This document shows, piece after piece, positions 6,438 through 9,835 of a stretch of 9,835 bases of DNA. The notes under the pieces were generated by a model, which saw only the letters and a list, made by a program, of their open reading frames with translations, searched no databases and was not told the DNA's origin. This DNA is from Armatimonadota bacterium (lineage in GTDB: Bacteria > Sysuimicrobiota > Sysuimicrobiia > Sysuimicrobiales > JACQTN01). Position numbers and translations under genes: made by a program. Numbering within the stretch: the first letter of the stretch is position 1; each line of letters opens with the position of its first letter. The stretch lies in assembly GCA_016210785.1 (NCBI GenBank), contig JACQTN010000199.1, positions 1-9,835 on the forward strand. Direction: 5' to 3'.

Positions 6438-7994
6438 CTATCTCAGGCGGTCGAGCAGGTGGTCCCCCACGCGGAGGGCGTTGGCGATGATGGTCAGCGA
6501 CGGGTTGACCGAGGAGGACGACGGGAAGAAGCTCGAGTCCACCACGTAGAGGTTGTCGAGATCGTGCGCCCTGCAATTCACGTCGAGCACCGACGTCCTG
6601 GGGTCGGTCCCGAACCGGCACGTCCCGCACTGGTGGGCCACTCCCGCCAGGGGGATCATCTTGGAGAGGTAGACGGACTGGGGGATGAAGTGGCTCATGC
6701 CGCCCGCCACCTGCTCCATGGCCGCGCGCAGCCTGGCCAGCAGGCGGCGGTGCGGCTCGGTGTTGTTGGGCGTGTAGCTGAGCATGATGGCGCCCTCCTG
6801 GGTGAGCTCCACGCGGTTGGCGGGATCGGGCAGGTCCTCGGTGGTCAGCCACCAGTCGATGGAGTGAGCGGCGACGTACTCCAGGGTCAGGCGGACGCCG
6901 GGGATCCGGATGGACGGCGCGTCGGCCTCCAGTTGTGCCGGGAGGGACTTGCCCAGCGTCTGGATGTGGCCCATCGGGTAGTCGAAGTCGTCGTCGCCCC
7001 AGTAGAAGTCGTTCAGGCCGATGGTCTTGGTGAACCGGCTCGGGTTGGGCACGCGGGAGACGGCCAGGATGGCCGAGTTGTTGTGGCACATGTAGTGGCG
7101 CCCCACCTGGCCCGAACTGTTGGCCAGCCCGTGCGGATGCCTGTCGCCGGAGGAGCGCAGGAGCAGCGCCGCCGAGTTGACCGCGCCGCACGCCACGACC
7201 ACGATGTCGGCCGAGTACTCCTCGGTGGCGCCGTTGCGCTGCACCAGGATCGCGGTCACCTCCCGGCCCGTGGGATCGGTCTCCAGGCGCATCGCCAGGG
7301 CGTGGGTGAGCAGCGTCACGTTCTTGTGTTGCAGCGCGGGGATGATGCACGTGGTGTGCGCGTCGTACTTGGCGTTGACCAGGCACGGGAAGCCGTCAAA
7401 GGTCTCGCACTTGATGCACGGGCTCAGGTGGGGATTCTCTTCGTCCAGCCGGACCCCTACGGGCAGGGGATAGGGGCGGAGGCCCTGGCCCCGCAGGCCA
7501 TCAAAGATCTCCTGCATGCGGGGCTCGTGTTTGACAGGCGGGAAGGGATACGGGTCGTCGCACGGCGGCTCCGTGGGGTCGGTGCCGCGATGCCCGTGGA
7601 CGCCGTACAGCCGCTCGGCCCGGGTGTAGTATGGCGCGAAGTCCTGGTAGCGCAGCGGCCAGGCGGGCGATACCCCGTCGTGGTGGCGGACCTCGTGGAA
7701 GTCGCGCTCGCGCATCCGGAGCAGCACCGCACCGTACACCTTGGTGTTGCCGCCCACGTAGTAGTTGGTGCCGGGGCGGAACGGGCGCCCGTCCCTGTCG
7801 TACCACATCTCCTTGGTATGGTAGCGCTCCTGGGCAAACACGGCGCGGGCGTCCCAGTTCTCCTTTTCGCGGGGAAGCCAGCCGCCGCGCTCCAGGATCA
7901 GGATGCGCTTCCCGGAGGGGGCCAGGGCGTAGGCGAGCGTGCCGCCGCCGGCGCCCGTACCGATGATGGCGATGTCGTAGTGATGGTCTGACAT
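6438..7994 (-). CDS. GMC-family FAD-dependent oxidoreductase
   Basis: The protein has 518 residues and starts MSDHHYDIAIIGTGAGGG; the ATG at 7994 has GGAG 9 bases upstream. The N-terminal dinucleotide-binding motif is GTGAGG with Gly12, Gly14 and Gly17. GGNTKVYGAVLLRMRERDF (81-99) is the second GMC FAD contact. The C-terminal half has HQCGTCRFGTDP (His454) and VNPSLTIIANALR (Asn497), which match the catalytic His/Asn pair of pyranose oxidase and related sugar or alcohol oxidoreductases. A cluster of four cysteines (193, 196, 204, 216) sits in SPCIKCETFDGFPC and AKYDAHTTC. This is similar in place to the Fe-S region of FAD-dependent glucose/gluconate dehydrogenases, but with different spacing. 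No signal peptide is visible. The likely job is oxidation of a sugar or polyol, fitting the glucose dehydrogenase upstream. The substrate and electron acceptor are unknown. Confidence 0.92.
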   Translation of the reverse strand: MSDHHYDIAIIGTGAGGGTLAYALAPSGKRILILERGGWLPREKENWDARAVFAQERYHTKEMWYDRDGRPFRPGTNYYVGGNTKVYGAVLLRMRERDFHEVRHHDGVSPAWPLRYQDFAPYYTRAERLYGVHGHRGTDPTEPPCDDPYPFPPVKHEPRMQEIFDGLRGQGLRPYPLPVGVRLDEENPHLSPCIKCETFDGFPCLVNAKYDAHTTCIIPALQHKNVTLLTHALAMRLETDPTGREVTAILVQRNGATEEYSADIVVVACGAVNSAALLLRSSGDRHPHGLANSSGQVGRHYMCHNNSAILAVSRVPNPSRFTKTIGLNDFYWGDDDFDYPMGHIQTLGKSLPAQLEADAPSIRIPGVRLTLEYVAAHSIDWWLTTEDLPDPANRVELTQEGAIMLSYTPNNTEPHRRLLARLRAAMEQVAGGMSHFIPQSVYLSKMIPLAGVAHQCGTCRFGTDPRTSVLDVNCRAHDLDNLYVVDSSFFPSSSSVNPSLTIIANALRVGDHLLDRLR

Positions 7995-8008
7995 GACGTC
8001 TCTCTCCC

Positions 8009-8119
8009 TCAAAACGACATGTCTGCATTCGCCACCCTGGCCGGGGTGATCTCGTTGAGCGTGCCCAGTTCGTCGCCCTCGCCGTAGCGGGAGGGCCACC
8101 ACGCGCCGGCGGCGGACAT
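8009..8119 (-). pseudogene. 36-residue N-terminal remnant of a cyclase-family (kynurenine formamidase-like) gene
   Basis: This short frame lies between the dehydrogenase and GMC genes. It begins 2 bases after the dehydrogenase stop with a strong ribosome site (GGAGG at 8126-8130, 6 bases before the ATG) and reads MSAAGAWWPSRYGEGDELG, then TLNEITPARVANADMSF and TGA. WWPSRYG..DELGTLNEITP is the typical N-terminal segment of the metal-dependent cyclase family (PF04199-like), whose members are about 250-320 residues. The metal-binding HxGTHxDxP region and everything after it are absent. The stop overlaps the ribosome site of the GMC gene, so it may still couple translation. An internal deletion that kept the start and fused it to the GMC leader would explain this. 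A functional 36-residue peptide is less likely. Confidence 0.65.
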
Positions 8120-8121
8120 GC

Positions 8122-9228
8122 TCACCCTCCGTCGGAGATCTCCACGAAGACCTTGATGGCGCCGCGGGCGCTGGTGAGGATCTCGATCATCTGGCGGAAG
8201 TTGTCCAGGCCACGGATGGGGTGGGTCAGCAGGCGCGCTGCCCAGCCGGGGAACTGGGTCTCGGCCATGGCCAGGTCGCGGACGGCCGCCTCGAAGTACT
8301 CGCGGTTGCCGTTCACCGTGCCGACCATCACCTTGTTCCCCAGGACGAAGTCGAGGTTGATCTTGTCCGCGGGCACCTCCACGCGCCGGTTGCCGCCGGT
8401 GACGCTGGCCAGCACCAGGACGCCGTTCTTCCCCAGCACCTCCATGGCCTCGAAGACCAGGGGGGAGAAGCCGGTGGCCTCGTAGATGATGTCGAAGGGA
8501 CCGCGGGCCGTCGCCGCCTCCCGCAGCGGCATCTCCGTGGTGCTCACGTAGCGCCCGCCCAGGGCCTCCACCAGGTCGGAGTTGAGATACGGTCTGGGTG
8601 TGCGGCCAAACGTGGTGACGTCGAGCCCGCGCAGGCGCAGGATGAGGGTGGCCAGGAGCCCGATGGTGCCTGCCCCCAGCACGGCGGCCCGGCGCGGCCG
8701 CCAGACGCGGAGCCGCCGCTGGATCTCGTACGCCTGCAGCACGCCCTTCTCCGGGACGCTGAGGGGCTCGACCAGCACGCCGACGTGCTTGATCCCGTCC
8801 GGCACCATGACGATGTACTCCGGGTCGTCGACGTAGTACTCGGTGAGGAACCCGTGGCGCAGGTTGATGCCGCGCTCGAAGTAGACGTCATCCGTGGTCA
8901 TGTCGTAAGTGCCGATCCGGTCATAGATGCTGCTGCCCGGGCGGCGGACCGTCGCCACGACGTGGTCGCCCGGCCGGAACTCGGTCACGCTGAGGCCGAT
9001 CGCCTCGACGCGCCCGAAGTTCTCGTGGCCGATGACCAGGAACGGGAAACCCTCCGGGGCCTTGCCGTACTCGGCGGCGTTGATCTCTTTGTCCGTCCCG
9101 TCCACGCCGCACCGGAGCATCCGGACCAGCACGCCCCGGCCGTCCGGCACCTCATCCAGGCCCGGCTTGGGCAGGTCGGCCAGGTGGATGCTGTCGGGCT
9201 TGCCCGGATAGACCGCGATAGCCTTCAT
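8122..9228 (-). CDS. Glucose 1-dehydrogenase-like zinc dehydrogenase (medium-chain, archaeal GDH type)
   Basis: The protein has 368 residues and starts [19 protein letters not shown] ends 6 bases before the ATG at 9228. The N-terminal catalytic domain has the zinc ligands Cys40 ([11 protein letters not shown]), His68-Glu69 (IGHENFG) and probably Glu154 (VEPLSV). The Rossmann domain follows with GAGTIG at 185-190. The segment after the second strand, [10 protein letters not shown], has Arg and no acidic residue, which suggests NADP or dual use. [26 protein letters not shown] and [17 protein letters not shown] match the Sulfolobus/Thermoplasma glucose dehydrogenase family. The likely reaction is D-glucose (or another aldose) to the lactone with NAD(P)H formation, in the cytoplasm. 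Cys40 is the only cysteine, so the four-cysteine structural zinc lobe of classical members is absent. The gene leads an operon with the cyclase remnant and the GMC oxidoreductase. The exact sugar is uncertain. Confidence 0.88.
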   Translation of the reverse strand: MKAIAVYPGKPDSIHLADLPKPGLDEVPDGRGVLVRMLRCGVDGTDKEINAAEYGKAPEGFPFLVIGHENFGRVEAIGLSVTEFRPGDHVVATVRRPGSSIYDRIGTYDMTTDDVYFERGINLRHGFLTEYYVDDPEYIVMVPDGIKHVGVLVEPLSVPEKGVLQAYEIQRRLRVWRPRRAAVLGAGTIGLLATLILRLRGLDVTTFGRTPRPYLNSDLVEALGGRYVSTTEMPLREAATARGPFDIIYEATGFSPLVFEAMEVLGKNGVLVLASVTGGNRRVEVPADKINLDFVLGNKVMVGTVNGNREYFEAAVRDLAMAETQFPGWAARLLTHPIRGLDNFRQMIEILTSARGAIKVFVEISDGG

Positions 9229-9439
9229 TGAAGACCCCTTTCCATCTGGCGCCTTTTCACGTCTAACGCGGATGTCGAGGCGGGCTCTTCCCCCTCGGGT
9301 CCTCTGCGGAACAGTCTCTGTCCGGGACGCTCCGTTACACCGGACCGGGCGGGGCGATGGAGACCGTTCCGGCCGCCGTGGGCCGTCAGGCGCACCGGAC
9401 GGGGGAGGTTCGCCGTTGTGGCGGGCGGAACGTCGTTGT

Positions 9440-9469
9440 TTGGCGGCGCGGTTTGCGGTGGCGTATAGT
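9440..9469 (+). promoter_or_regulatory. Putative sigma70-type promoter for ECF sigma gene, overlapped by an AT-rich dyad
   Basis: TTGGCG (9440-9445) and TATAGT (9464-9469) are 18 bases apart. They match the -35 and -10 consensus at 4 and 5 of 6 positions. The -10 lies inside the inverted repeat GTATA-gtgaa-TATAC (9463-9477), a rare AT-rich island in this region. A repressor binding the dyad would block the promoter. The start site would be near 9476, about 65 bases before the sigma gene. Confidence 0.5.
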
Positions 9470-9503
9470 GAATATACCTTATTGCACCCGAGTCGGGATG
9501 CTC

Positions 9504-9521
9504 GCGAGCCTGCGGGCTCGT
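9504..9521 (+). other. Leader hairpin upstream of ECF sigma gene
   Basis: CGAGCC (9505-9510) pairs with GGCTCG (9515-9520) around a 4-base loop, extendable by one G-U pair in RNA. It lies in the predicted leader, just before the GGAGG ribosome site at 9529-9533. It could affect translation start, but no known riboswitch pattern is visible. Confidence 0.4.
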
Positions 9522-9542
9522 TGCCTGGGGAGGAAGATGCCC

Positions 9543-9835
9543 ATGGCACACCGACCGGGAGGGGCGATCAGTATGCCTGCCAATCGGGGCGAGACCGAGA
9601 GAACCGACGGGGCAGGCGTCGGAGCGTCCGCGGAGACCCTCAAGGTAGTCCAGGCCCTGCGCGCCGGGGATGAGGCCGCCTTCGCGTCGCTGGTGAGCCG
9701 GTACCACACGGCGATGATCCGCCTCGCCATGACCTACGTGTCCAGCGTCGCGGTGGCCGAGGAAGTCGTCCAGGAGACCTGGCTGGCTGTCCTTCAGGGT
9801 CTGGACCGGTTCCAGGGGCGCAGTTCGCTGAAGAC
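9543..9835 (+). CDS. ECF-type RNA polymerase sigma factor, N-terminal part, cut by window edge
   Basis: About 97 residues are visible and the frame is open to the right edge. [27 protein letters not shown] and the segment [19 protein letters not shown], followed by QGRSSLK, form the sigma region 2 of ECF sigma-70 family members, including the core-binding helix and the start of the -10 recognition helix. The start is uncertain: ATG 9543 has GGAGG 9 bases upstream, ATG 9573 has GGGAGGGG 8 bases upstream, and the first 10-30 residues are unconserved. The gene is divergent from the glucose dehydrogenase operon. Region 4 and any partner anti-sigma gene would lie beyond the window. It is a possible, unproven partner of the lone anti-sigma-like protein at 5996. 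Confidence 0.9.
   Translation, partial: MAHRPGGAISMPANRGETERTDGAGVGASAETLKVVQALRAGDEAAFASLVSRYHTAMIRLAMTYVSSVAVAEEVVQETWLAVLQGLDRFQGRSSLK

Larger units (their letters stand above)
9229..9542. promoter_or_regulatory. Divergent intergenic region between glucose dehydrogenase and ECF sigma genes
   Basis: This 314-base gap has no believable gene; the open frames in it lack family features. It contains the sigma70-like promoter and the hairpin listed separately on the sigma side. On the dehydrogenase side there is a partial dyad ggaacagtctctgtcc (9308-9323), whose core acag-tct-ctgt is symmetric and could be an operator. No confident minus-strand promoter was found. Confidence 0.45.

Noticed and set aside
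6459..7991. A 510-codon plus-strand open frame opposite the GMC gene
   Set aside because: Its product is a Val/Gly/His/Arg/Gln-rich string without family motifs. It mirrors a well-conserved GMC gene and owes its length to high GC.
7995..8102. 36-residue N-terminal extension of the GMC protein
   Set aside because: It has no family similarity and overlaps the cyclase remnant in another frame. FAD-binding starts directly after the ATG at 7994.
9229..9549. 107-residue N-terminal extension of the glucose dehydrogenase
   Set aside because: The product is low-complexity and Arg/Pro-rich. The family starts at MKAIAV with a ribosome site, and the extension runs over the divergent promoter region.
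1..9835. CRISPR arrays, tRNA or rRNA genes, insertion sequences
   Set aside because: No regularly spaced repeats, no cloverleaf or rRNA-like stretch, and no transposase motifs or terminal inverted repeats were seen.

Overview
The window is very GC-rich, tightly packed bacterial DNA. Most genes are on the minus strand, with strong Shine-Dalgarno sites and short gaps. No ribosomal or other marker gene is present, so the organism cannot be named. The archaeal-type glucose dehydrogenase family, a type II NADH dehydrogenase, a zinc-finger anti-sigma protein, an ECF sigma factor and the base composition would fit a high-GC, possibly thermophilic or uncultured Gram-positive-related lineage (for example Chloroflexota, Actinomycetota or a candidate phylum). 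That placement is a guess.

Layout, left to right. (1) 1-5799, minus strand, probably one operon read from right to left. It holds a membrane-anchored DM13 protein (5197-5799), a type II NADH:quinone oxidoreductase fused behind a four-helix membrane module (3248-5080), a 13-helix membrane protein made of three more copies of that module (1774-3234), and the N-terminal part of an MGH1/GH63-like glycosidase that runs off the left edge (1-1690). (2) 5800-5995 is a divergent intergenic region leading to a 79-residue zinc-binding anti-sigma-like protein on the plus strand (5996-6235), with no sigma gene beside it. (3) 6196-9228, minus strand, is a second operon. It holds an archaeal-type glucose 1-dehydrogenase (8122-9228), a 36-residue remnant of a cyclase-family gene (8009-8119), a GMC oxidoreductase (6438-7994) and an apparently decayed small gene (about 6196-6392). 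(4) 9229-9542 is a divergent intergenic region with a plausible promoter and hairpin, leading to an ECF sigma factor cut by the right edge (9543-9835).

The main theme is redox metabolism at the membrane. The glycosidase could release a sugar and the dehydrogenase oxidise it to give NAD(P)H. NDH-2 could pass electrons from NADH to quinone. DM13 and GMC proteins are also redox families. The most unusual element is the repeated four-helix module, present four times in two adjacent genes and once joined directly to NDH-2. Three of the four copies keep two histidines, in the second and fourth helices, predicted to lie near the same membrane face; the fourth copy has lost both. A role for this module in binding heme, quinone or metal is a testable hypothesis, not a demonstrated function.
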